From positions 4,278,001 to 4,342,000 of the forward strand of contig CBDFGN010000006.1 of assembly GCA_965247065.1 (NCBI GenBank): a DNA stretch of 64,000 bases, read 5' to 3'. Below the pieces are notes generated by a model, which was not told the origin of the DNA, made no database searches, and saw only the letters and a list, made by a program, of their open reading frames with translations. Made by a program: the position numbers and the translations under genes. The stretch comes from CBDFGN01 sp965247065. Lineage in GTDB: Bacteria > Bacteroidota > Bacteroidia > Cytophagales > Cyclobacteriaceae. Numbering within the stretch: position 1 is the first letter of the stretch; every line of letters starts with the position of its first letter. Below, piece after piece: positions 1-7,945 of this stretch.

Positions 1-2271
1 ATCCTGGGGCCTGAAGAAGTCAAAAAGAAATGGGATATTCAGGAGGTGGATCAGGTACGTGACATGCTGGGATTGCAAGGTGACTCCTCCGACAATATCC
101 CGGGCATCCCTGGAATTGGCCAGAAAACCGCTGCCAAGCTGTTAAGGGAATTCGGTACTGTCGAGAACTTGGTGGCCCACGGCATTGAACTAAAGGGCAA
201 GCAACAACAGCTAGTAACCGACTTTGGGGAGCAGGGTATCCTTTCCAAAGATCTGGCCACAATCAAAATTGATGTTCCAATAGAATACCAAATCCCGGAC
301 CTCGAGTACCAGGGGCCTGATGCGGAGAGGCTAAAACCGGTATTCGAGGAACTGGAGTTCAAGACTTTGCTGCAGCGGATACTGGGTGAATCCGCGGGGT
401 CAGCCCCGCAATCCCAGATGTCGCTTTTTGAACGAGGAGATACCGCCGATCAGGAAGCCGAAGTGTCCATCCCAACTGAGAAAAGTGACTTTTACTCGGT
501 CGTCCATGACTACCATTTGGTTGACGATTTCAAGACCAGGAAGAGCCTAATAAGTTTTCTCAAAAAACAAACCGAGTTCTGTTTCACCACCGATTCCTCT
601 GGAGAAGATCCGATCGAAGCAACCTTAAAGGGTTTGGCTTTTGCCTACTTCCCGGGAGAGGCGTTCTATATTCCGGTTCCCGAGAAGCCATCTGAGGCGG
701 ATGTTTTAGTTGGAGAGTTCAAGGAGGTTTTGGAATCCCTCACGATTGGGAAGGTAGGCCATAATCTGAAACGTGATGCATTGATACTCAGGAGGTATGA
801 TGTCGTGGTAGGCGGAAGCATTTTCGATTCAATGCTGGCCCACTATGTGCTGGAGCCCGACACTGGTCACGCCTTGGACATTCTGTCTCAAAGTTACCTG
901 GACTACTCGATGGCCAAAGACCCCGGAAAGTCAAGAGATCCGGAAGGCGTCTACCCGGAAGATTATGAGAGGAAAGCCGAAAAGGTGGACATAGGTCTGC
1001 AGCTAAAGCCAAAATTGGTTCAGACCATCAGCACCAGTCCAGTCTCCAAGGTTTTTTACGATGTGGAGATCCCTTTACTAACTGTCCTTGCAAGTATGGA
1101 ATTTGAGGGAGTTAGAGTGGCCCCTGAGGCCTTAAGTGAACTTTCGTTGGTCTTGGAACAGGAAACTTTGAAAGTTCAAAAGGAAATTTACGATCAGGCC
1201 GGGGAGGAATTCAACATAGCCTCACCCAAGCAGCTGGGTCCTATCTTATTTGAGAAGCTGCAGCTTCTTGAAAAGCCTAGGAAGACCAAATCGGGACAAT
1301 ACGCTACCGGAGAGGAGATCCTATCCAAACTGGCGGTAGAAAACAAGATAGTCCAGGACATTTTGGATTACCGCCAATATAGCAAATTGAAGTCCACCTA
1401 TGTCGATGCGCTTCCTGAAATGATCAGTCCTCGGGACCAGCGAATTCATACCTACTTTCAACAGGCGGTCGCGGCCACCGGACGTTTGAGCTCCAAGAAT
1501 CCGAACCTCCAGAATATCCCCATTCGGACCGACAAGGGCAAGGAGATAAGAAAAGCTTTTGTTCCCCGCGATACCGACCACATCTTGTTTTCCGCAGATT
1601 ATTCTCAGATTGAATTGCGAATTATGGCTTCCTTTGCCAAGGATAAGCAAATGATTGATGCGTTTCGGCAAGGGCGGGATATACATGCCACCACCGCCTC
1701 AAGAATCTTCGGGATAAAATTGGAGGAGGTTGATTCCGAAACCAGGAGAATGGCCAAGTCCGCCAATTTTGGAATGATCTATGGCATTTCGCCTTTCGGA
1801 CTTTCCCAAAACCTAAACATTCCTCGAGGCGAGGCTAAGGAAATCATTGAGTCCTATTTTCAGGAATTCCCGGCGGTGAAGGAGTATATGGATCGCACGG
1901 TGAACGAAGCGCGCGACCGGGGCTATGTTGAAACCATACTGGGTCGTCGCAGAATCCTTAGGGATATCAATTCAAGGAATGCCACCCTAAGAGGCTATGA
2001 AGAAAGGAATGCTATAAATGCTCCGATTCAGGGAAGTGCTGCGGACATAATCAAAATAGCCATGATCAACATTCAACAGTGGCTCCACACTGAAAATCTC
2101 AAAACCAAAATGATTCTTCAAGTTCACGACGAATTGGTCTTTGATGTACTTAAAGAAGAGCAGGAGTTGGTGGAAGAACATGTATCAGAATTGATGCGAA
2201 GCGCCATCCGACTTGAGGTGCCAATGGAAGTTGATTCTGGTTTTGGCGCCAACTGGTTAGAGGCGCATTAG
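1..2271 (+). CDS. polA: DNA polymerase I, 5' end outside window
   Basis: Repair and Okazaki-fragment polymerase. The reading frame is open from base 1, so the gene starts upstream of the window. What remains: the helix-hairpin-helix end of the 5'-3' exonuclease domain (GIPGIGQKTA, about bases 100-135), a 3'-5' exonuclease-like domain (about 480-1040) and a complete family A polymerase domain with TGRLSSKNPNLQNIP, motif A DYSQIELR (about 1600), motif B RRMAKSANFGMIYG and motif C QVHDELVFD. Odd point: the proofreading residues look lost. The Exo I position reads FTTDSSG where active enzymes have DxE, and the Exo III region reads AEKVDIGLQL where active enzymes have YxxxD. The polymerase assignment is secure; the loss of proofreading is inferred from remembered motifs. 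Confidence 0.97.
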   Translation: MLGPEEVKKKWDIQEVDQVRDMLGLQGDSSDNIPGIPGIGQKTAAKLLREFGTVENLVAHGIELKGKQQQLVTDFGEQGILSKDLATIKIDVPIEYQIPDLEYQGPDAERLKPVFEELEFKTLLQRILGESAGSAPQSQMSLFERGDTADQEAEVSIPTEKSDFYSVVHDYHLVDDFKTRKSLISFLKKQTEFCFTTDSSGEDPIEATLKGLAFAYFPGEAFYIPVPEKPSEADVLVGEFKEVLESLTIGKVGHNLKRDALILRRYDVVVGGSIFDSMLAHYVLEPDTGHALDILSQSYLDYSMAKDPGKSRDPEGVYPEDYERKAEKVDIGLQLKPKLVQTISTSPVSKVFYDVEIPLLTVLASMEFEGVRVAPEALSELSLVLEQETLKVQKEIYDQAGEEFNIASPKQLGPILFEKLQLLEKPRKTKSGQYATGEEILSKLAVENKIVQDILDYRQYSKLKSTYVDALPEMISPRDQRIHTYFQQAVAATGRLSSKNPNLQNIPIRTDKGKEIRKAFVPRDTDHILFSADYSQIELRIMASFAKDKQMIDAFRQGRDIHATTASRIFGIKLEEVDSETRRMAKSANFGMIYGISPFGLSQNLNIPRGEAKEIIESYFQEFPAVKEYMDRTVNEARDRGYVETILGRRRILRDINSRNATLRGYEERNAINAPIQGSAADIIKIAMINIQQWLHTENLKTKMILQVHDELVFDVLKEEQELVEEHVSELMRSAIRLEVPMEVDSGFGANWLEAH

Positions 2272-2278
2272 GCAGGGC

Positions 2279-2335
2279 GGGTCAAATTGTTCCCGGGCCA
2301 GTCATAAATAGATTTGGGGATATTATATTTGACCC
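2279..2335 (+). promoter_or_regulatory. Inverted repeat and -7-like element before the phosphofructokinase gene
   Basis: A perfect 9-bp inverted repeat, GGGTCAAAT (2279-2287) and ATTTGACCC (2327-2335), lies between polA and the phosphofructokinase start. The right arm overlaps TATATTTG (2324-2331), which fits the Bacteroidetes -7 consensus TAnnTTTG. No TTTG lies at the usual -33 distance. An operator or an RNA hairpin is possible; both are inference. Confidence 0.35.
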
Positions 2336-2365
2336 ACAATTACCAAAAAACAAAACCACAGCTAC

Positions 2366-3562
2366 ATGGCAGGCAAAGGAACTATTGGCATATTAACCGG
2401 AGGAGGGGATGTCCCCGGACTTAACCCTGCAATTCGAGCGGTCACCTTCCGAGCTCTGAGAGAAGGTTACAAGGTTATTGGTTTGAGAAGAGGTTGGGCG
2501 GGTTTGGTCGATATGGTTAGGGATAAAAATGTCGATAATAGCGATAACTATCAGGAGCTAACTACGGACATCGTTAACCGGGCGGCTCGCACGGGTGGCA
2601 CTTTTATTCATACTTCGAGAACGAAGCCCTCAAAAATTCCTCCTACTGCATTACCAGAACACTTGAGAGATGTCTATCAGGAGGAAGCAAATGATGTAAC
2701 GCCGGAGGTATTAAAGAATCTTGAATGGCTCGGCATCGATTATCTAATTCCGATCGGAGGCGATGATACTCTAAGTTATGGCCAGAGATTACATGAGGAG
2801 GGCATGAAGGTAGTAGCTATACCTAAGACGATGGATAATGACGTACCCGGAACCGACTATTGCATCGGTTTCAGTACTTGCGTTACCCGTACTATTGAAC
2901 TCACCCATAATCTTAGAACTTCGGCTGGCTCGCACGAGAGGTTTCTGGTAATTGAGGTCTTCGGTCGATACGCCGGCTTTTCGACTTTACTCCCAACCAT
3001 GGCAGGCGCTGCCGACCGGTGTGTTATTCCGGAATATCCTTTTGAAGTAGAACATCTGACTGAACTGTTGGTTTATGACCGGAATCAAAATCCGAGCAAA
3101 TATGCGGTGGTGCTCGTTTCTGAAGGGGCTACCATGGCCCATCATGATGACATGACCTTTGAAGGTGAAGAGGTAGACCAATATGGCCACAAAAAACTGG
3201 GAGGCATTGGTGATAAGGTGTCAGCGGAATTGAAGGAACTCTCTACCCGATATAACAATGGTCGAAGAATCAATATTGTGAACCAGAGACTGAGCTATTT
3301 GGTTCGCTGCGGAGAGCCCGATGCTTTCGACTCTATAGTGCCTATGGCCTTTGGAAATATCGCCCTGGATTTGATCCTAGGTAAGAAATCTGGGCGATTG
3401 ATAAGCCTTAGAAATGGTATTTACGACAGCGTTCCTTTGGATGTTATCCGTGGCCGAAAGAAGGTCATCGACATCGAAAAATACTATAACCATGAGAGGC
3501 TACGACCGAAGTATGAATCATTTGTAAAACAGCCGTTGTTTATAATGACCTCGGATGATTGA
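2366..3562 (+). CDS. 6-phosphofructokinase, PPi-type active-site residues
   Basis: Phosphorylates fructose 6-phosphate to fructose 1,6-bisphosphate in glycolysis. The N-terminus has the family glycine-rich phosphate loop (GILTGGGDVPGLN). The phosphoryl-donor motif is GGDDT at about residues 130-134, where ATP enzymes have GGDGS, and the catalytic loop is PKTMDND at about 153-159, where ATP enzymes have PGTIDND. These Asp and Lys substitutions are the known signature of pyrophosphate-dependent enzymes, so PPi use, and a reversible reaction, is inferred. At 398 aa it is longer than E. coli PfkA (about 320 aa). It starts at ATG after an A-rich leader without a clear Shine-Dalgarno. It stands alone between polA and convergent genes. 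Confidence 0.93.
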   Translation: MAGKGTIGILTGGGDVPGLNPAIRAVTFRALREGYKVIGLRRGWAGLVDMVRDKNVDNSDNYQELTTDIVNRAARTGGTFIHTSRTKPSKIPPTALPEHLRDVYQEEANDVTPEVLKNLEWLGIDYLIPIGGDDTLSYGQRLHEEGMKVVAIPKTMDNDVPGTDYCIGFSTCVTRTIELTHNLRTSAGSHERFLVIEVFGRYAGFSTLLPTMAGAADRCVIPEYPFEVEHLTELLVYDRNQNPSKYAVVLVSEGATMAHHDDMTFEGEEVDQYGHKKLGGIGDKVSAELKELSTRYNNGRRINIVNQRLSYLVRCGEPDAFDSIVPMAFGNIALDLILGKKSGRLISLRNGIYDSVPLDVIRGRKKVIDIEKYYNHERLRPKYESFVKQPLFIMTSDD

Positions 3563-3580
3563 CAGGAGAAGGTCCGAGAG

Positions 3581-4246
3581 CTAGAACTTCCCGAACTTGA
3601 AAGAGCAACTTGCAACCCAGCTCCGAAAGTTATCGTCCGTAACTCCTTCAAGGTTAATTCCTTGGATAAAGCGATACTGACCTCCTAGTCCGAACCGGAA
3701 CCAGGTGGTCAAATTAAGCTCCATTAGGATTCCCGGTTCAAGAACGAAGAAATTAGTGGCGTCAACCCTGAACCCATTAGGGGGAACGATTACATCCGGG
3801 TTGGCATTCGGTCTAAATGTAACATCATTAGTAGCGTCAAGTCCGCCAGCTCCAATCAATACTGGAAATGTGACATGCAGCACCTCTTGATGGGCCAGGT
3901 TAAACCCAAGCAGCAAGCCCCCATATCCGCCGGTGAGGTCAAGAAGCTGACCTGTTTCCGGATACTCGTACTTGATTTCACTGGTTAAACCATAACCCCC
4001 AAGACCAATTATTAATTTATGATCCAGCGTCACGCCTCCGCTCAGCCCAATCCAAAAACTAGTTTGGTCCAGAACTTCAGCTAGTTTCATGTCAAAGGCT
4101 CCAAAGCCAGTAATAAGAGCCTTTCGGTTAAACAGTGTCTTAACCTGGGCTTGATCCTTATCCGGATCGGAGTAGTAATAATCGTCTTGAGCCATACATG
4201 GACTCAAGCAGATTAGTGCACAAGCTAGGAGGACTATTCTTCGCAT
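3581..4246 (-). CDS. Outer membrane beta-barrel-like protein
   Basis: A 221-aa exported protein of unknown function. It has a signal peptide (MRRIVLLACALICLSPCMAQ) cleaved after the Ala before Gln, and alternating hydrophobic and polar segments with a terminal aromatic residue (CSFKFGKF), typical of small Bacteroidetes barrels. Its start lies 3 bases after the stop of the broken barrel gene upstream (4250-4765), so the two are a co-transcribed pair. I recognise no specific family. Confidence 0.75.
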   Translation of the reverse strand: MRRIVLLACALICLSPCMAQDDYYYSDPDKDQAQVKTLFNRKALITGFGAFDMKLAEVLDQTSFWIGLSGGVTLDHKLIIGLGGYGLTSEIKYEYPETGQLLDLTGGYGGLLLGFNLAHQEVLHVTFPVLIGAGGLDATNDVTFRPNANPDVIVPPNGFRVDATNFFVLEPGILMELNLTTWFRFGLGGQYRFIQGINLEGVTDDNFRSWVASCSFKFGKF

Positions 4247-4249
4247 TGC

Positions 4250-4765
4250 TCAGAATACATATTTAATCGAAATGGCGGCGTCCCAAATCCTAAATTCGGT
4301 TTCGCGCATACCAATAAATTCAAAAAAGGGCTTAAGATCCGCTCCGATCGTCATCGGAACGACTAACCACCTGTATTCAATTCCTATTACTGTGTTGACG
4401 CCCATGGCGAAAAGGCTTTCCCGATTTGCCTCCACGGTGAAAACCGAACTATTCAACCTGTACTGATCAACATATTCCTTCACGTAACCCACATGAGCCC
4501 CGACTCCATAATAAAAGAAAAAATTCTTACTGATATTGAGTTTGGTGGGCCGGTGAAATTCGTAAAGAGTAGTTAACTGAAAACCATCCTTTCGGCCGCT
4601 AACCAGAAGTTCGATGGCTTGGTCCTTGGTAATGAACCTCTTATAGGTCATTGCAGAGGTTGTACCCAATCTTAGTCCGAGGGAATTGTCGTAGAATTAT
4701 GCCGCGGACGATGTAGTCAAAAGCACCAACAATGCCACAGCCAACTTCACTACCAGAGGCTTCAT
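4250..4765 (-). pseudogene. Small outer membrane barrel protein interrupted by a TAA codon
   Basis: From ATG at 4765 the frame gives a clear 22-residue signal peptide (starting MKPLVVKLA and ending TSSAA). It then hits TAA at 4697-4699 and continues without another stop as FYDNSLGLRLGTTSAMTYKRF to a C-terminal barrel strand (AISIKYVF). Replacing TAA by CAA (Gln) would give a normal cleavage site followed by a normal mature barrel. As read, the signal peptide is cut off from the 150-residue mature part. This is a nonsense mutation or a base-call error. The downstream part alone (from about 4669) would be translated without export. Function unknown. Confidence 0.8.
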
Positions 4766-4797
4766 AACATCAATAAAAATAAAGAAAAAAACTTAGA

Positions 4798-5940
4798 TCA
4801 GGGCTCCCTCTTAGTTTGAGTACGAATTTGTAGGAATCCAATTCTGATGTCGCCCTCGGAATTGAGCTTAAGTGTAGACTTATGAACCCTGTTATTTCCT
4901 ACCGTACCCGTTATCTTGACGAGTTTATTTCTGTCATCTAAATAGTTGCTCTCCAGGTGCATAGGAACATCAGGATATACCAGGTTTTCGTTGCGAGCCG
5001 TAATATCCACTTCCAGGAAGGCCTCCGGTTCAAACTTCAGCAAGATGTCCGTAGACTTTCCGCTAATCTGGATTGCATCATATGTATCCTCTATTCGGTA
5101 GAGATTCAATTCGCCGTAGTCCATATCTAAGTCAAGGTTGTCTATCAGGAAGCCATTGTCAATGTTGGTGAATCTACCGCTACCCTCGATTGCCTTGGCT
5201 TCCAGAATTTCAATCTGATCGTTTCGGCTTTCCAACTGGATCATATCCACATAGTTGAGATGCATTTCCGAAGAACTACTGGTTATGGACAGTTTCCCGG
5301 CTTTTTCAATATCAATTTCAGTGGCCTTAAGGGTAAGGGAGCCGTTTTCTATGGATTTGATATTGGCTTTGCCAAAACTTAAGTCAATACGAGCGGATCC
5401 GTTTATCTCTCTAGCCCTAAGATCTCCCTGCGACAGGTTTAGCTTAAGCGCCCCGTGAATTTCATCCAGGTATATGTTCCCAAACTTGTTTTCCAAGTCA
5501 AGATTGGCGCTGATTGGCACATAGATATCGTAATCGATGACCAGCCTATTCTTACTCAGAAGTGCCTTGGATGCATCTCCTACACTATTCACGAATTCCT
5601 TAAAGGAGCTAGACTGGCGGTCAAGTATCGTTTTGAGAGTCAAGTAGTCTCCCGTTTGATCAAAATCGAAGTCTACCCGGTTAATCATTTTTTCAACTAC
5701 CTCATCACTCCTGCCGTAAGCGATAACCGTGATCTCAAGGTAAACTGAATCTTCATCCCAGGAGTTGACAATGATTTGACCGTATTTATTGATTATTTCC
5801 ACATTGCCATTGGAGGGCAGATAAAATCCCCGCCTCAAAGTCCTGCTAAGTTCCGCATCACTCTGGGCCAGCAGTGGGGATCCTCCACAAATTACCAGCA
5901 GGAACAGGCAAGTTGCTTTAAATATTAGCCTTGGCTTCAT
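4798..5940 (-). CDS. DUF4097-like exported beta-helix protein
   Basis: A 380-aa exported protein with a signal peptide ending LLAQ. The body is made of short repeated beta strands (NKYGQIIVNSW, NKFGNIYLDEI, LDMDYGELNLYRI), like DUF4097 / GIN-type putative adhesin folds. It ends the sigma/anti-sigma-like unit, and its start overlaps the upstream gene by 23 bases, implying translational coupling. In Bacteroidetes such proteins often sit beside ECF sigma factors as envelope proteins under their control. The function itself is unknown. Confidence 0.65.
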   Translation of the reverse strand: MKPRLIFKATCLFLLVICGGSPLLAQSDAELSRTLRRGFYLPSNGNVEIINKYGQIIVNSWDEDSVYLEITVIAYGRSDEVVEKMINRVDFDFDQTGDYLTLKTILDRQSSSFKEFVNSVGDASKALLSKNRLVIDYDIYVPISANLDLENKFGNIYLDEIHGALKLNLSQGDLRAREINGSARIDLSFGKANIKSIENGSLTLKATEIDIEKAGKLSITSSSSEMHLNYVDMIQLESRNDQIEILEAKAIEGSGRFTNIDNGFLIDNLDLDMDYGELNLYRIEDTYDAIQISGKSTDILLKFEPEAFLEVDITARNENLVYPDVPMHLESNYLDDRNKLVKITGTVGNNRVHKSTLKLNSEGDIRIGFLQIRTQTKREP

Positions 5941-6454
5941 CAGGTGTTTCTTTGGATTGAATTTGTTTTAGTATCCGCTCCAGTATTTTCAGTTTTATTC
6001 GGTAGTTCTTGATCATCGCAGTAACTACCTCTTCATTATCCACATTCTCGGCCAGATCATCTTTCAGCTGAACAAATGCTTCATCTAGAACCTCAAGATC
6101 TTCTATAATGATGGGGTCAATGAGATTTGCATTAGCCCTAACAAATTCCATTTTCTCATCGATCAACCCCTGATAATAGTTTTCTGTCTCTTTCAACTCG
6201 GACGAAATAGCATTCAATTGACTCGAGGGCATCGATTGATACTGGCTTCGATAGGCATAAAATAAGACGCCCAGACCAACTATCAAAATCGCGGCGATCC
6301 TATAAAATGGAGATAGAATCCTAAACGGGCTCACTCTGGAGGTCTCTTTGTCCAGATTAGCCGAAATCGCTTGCCAAATCTTTCGGCTCGGGGGCTTGAA
6401 CAGATCAAACTCCCGCCGGTTCTGGTTTACGTATTGTTTGAGATCATCTTTCAT
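5918..6454 (-). CDS. Membrane protein, probable anti-sigma factor
   Basis: 178 aa with a cytoplasmic N-terminus of about 50 residues, one membrane segment (IAAILIVGLGVLFYAY, about residues 50-66) and a helical periplasmic C-terminus. It is encoded directly after the ECF sigma factor (6-base gap) and overlaps the next gene. Single-pass topology plus position suggest it holds the sigma factor at the membrane. It lacks a recognisable zinc-binding HxxxCxxC motif, so this is inference from context. Confidence 0.6.
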   Translation of the reverse strand: MKDDLKQYVNQNRREFDLFKPPSRKIWQAISANLDKETSRVSPFRILSPFYRIAAILIVGLGVLFYAYRSQYQSMPSSQLNAISSELKETENYYQGLIDEKMEFVRANANLIDPIIIEDLEVLDEAFVQLKDDLAENVDNEEVVTAMIKNYRIKLKILERILKQIQSKETPDEAKANI

Positions 6455-6460
6455 GATTCC

Positions 6461-7027
6461 CTAATGACCCAACAGTTTTCGGATCTTAGCTTTTCCTTTG
6501 CTATACTGAGCTTTAGAGGTTGATTCGGAGATGGAAAGGATTTCTGCAATTTCCTTATGGTCATATCCTTCAAAAAGGTAAAGGTTCATAACAATTCTAC
6601 AACCCTCTGAAATTTGGTCCATCGCCGCTAGAATATTTTTAGCCTGGTATTCAACGTGCTCCGCTGAGTCGTCTTCATTTTCTTCTGGTAGGTCCGCTTC
6701 TTCATCCACATATTCAAGTTCCTGCAGCTTCTTTATTCGATTAAGACATTTGTTTATTACAATTCTCTTTAGCCAGGCGCTGAACAGCGATTCGTCCTTC
6801 AAGGTGCCCAGCTTCAAAAAAGCATCAGTGAACGCGTCCTGCAGCGTATCCTTCGCCTCATCCGGATCCCCGATCATCCTCCTGCAGATGTTATACATTG
6901 CATCAACGTATAACTTAAATAGCTCATTCTGAGCATTGCGATCTCCTTGTTGGCAGCGCTTCACAAGGTATTTATGAATCGTTTGCTGCTTGTCTGAAGG
7001 GGATTCCGATTTCTGGTCTAACGACAA
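6461..7027 (-). CDS. RNA polymerase ECF sigma factor
   Basis: 188 aa. Region 2 is near residues 30-95 (QNELFKLYVDAMYNICRRM, with DAKDTLQDAF resembling the core-binding helix). An acidic linker follows (EEADLPEENEDDSAEH), then region 4 helix-turn-helix (GYDHKEIAEILSISESTSKA, about 155-174). It directs RNA polymerase to a small regulon. It is the first gene of a three-gene unit with the anti-sigma-like and DUF4097-like proteins, which are plausible autoregulated partners. Confidence 0.93.
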   Translation of the reverse strand: MSLDQKSESPSDKQQTIHKYLVKRCQQGDRNAQNELFKLYVDAMYNICRRMIGDPDEAKDTLQDAFTDAFLKLGTLKDESLFSAWLKRIVINKCLNRIKKLQELEYVDEEADLPEENEDDSAEHVEYQAKNILAAMDQISEGCRIVMNLYLFEGYDHKEIAEILSISESTSKAQYSKGKAKIRKLLGH

Positions 7028-7113
7028 TTGAAGGTTCGAAAGGTTTCCAATCTGTACAAAAAATTTTACCCTGTGGGATTAATGAGGTTAGATGCGCAAT
7101 TTACTGGATCCGA

Positions 7114-7931
7114 CTAGGGCTCAGTCATCTTATCCCGGCTTTTATTCCGGAGTCGGAAATAGGAAAATATCACGATGAAGATCAGAATGACCGAAATAAA
7201 TTGCGAATGTGTTACCAAGCCCTCAACGATGTAGCCTCTGTGGTAATCTCCGCGATGGTCTCAAGAATCGCCCGACCTATAGCATACAGTCCTACATAGG
7301 TAAGGAATACCTGACCCTCAAAGCTCCGTTTCTTCTTGACCGTCATTAGAATCAATAAGATCAGGAATATCATACCTGCGCTCATTGGCTGAGTGGGAAA
7401 CAAGGGCGTTTCCAGGGGAGCCCTACACTGTGGATCGGTAAACTCCAGGGCAAGGGGCCCCTCATAACGAACTCCATAACAGCATCCGGCGGTCAGGCAA
7501 CCAAGTCGACCGAAGCCGTGGACAATACAAGCCGTTATCCCCATGATGTCCAGCATGGGTAATATCGGAAGCTGATTAGCCTTGAAAAACCAGAGCATGG
7601 TGGGAACAGCGAATATCAAAGATCCATAAAACACAAATCCACTATTGGAGAGGGTCAGCATATTGGAGGGATTGGCGAAAAAGAATACCGGTTTTTCGAA
7701 AAAAAAGAAGAACCTTCCTCCAATTACAGCCGCCAGGATCACGAGAATTACAAAGGTTCGAATCGTTTGGGAAGGAACATCAAACTCTTTTCTTGCTTGC
7801 CTTGCCGTGTAGAAATAGCCTATCAAGGCACCCAGCGCTATTAACGAGCCATAGGAGTAGATTGTCAGGTGGTCTGGCAGGAACCCTTGGAAGTATTCAG
7901 GGATCGGGATCCGAAAAAGTTCAGGATGCAT
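7114..7931 (-). pseudogene. lgt: Prolipoprotein diacylglyceryl transferase, frameshifted near the C-terminus
   Basis: Transfers diacylglyceryl from phosphatidylglycerol to the lipobox cysteine of prolipoproteins in the inner membrane. The N-terminal 220 residues are normal: membrane segments and the signature HGFGRLGCLTAGCCYG. Near 7249-7255 the frame breaks (ETI then AEITTEATSLRAW and stop at 7212). One base further on, the family C-terminus continues as GDYHRGYIVEGLVTHSQF plus a last membrane helix, ending at TAG 7114-7116. Adding one base in CTCCGCGATGG (giving CTCCGCGGATGG) restores a protein of about 272 aa. Lgt is usually essential and the window encodes many lipoproteins, so a base-call error is quite likely. 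Confidence 0.85.
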
Positions 7932-7945
7932 GAGATCAGCTTGAT

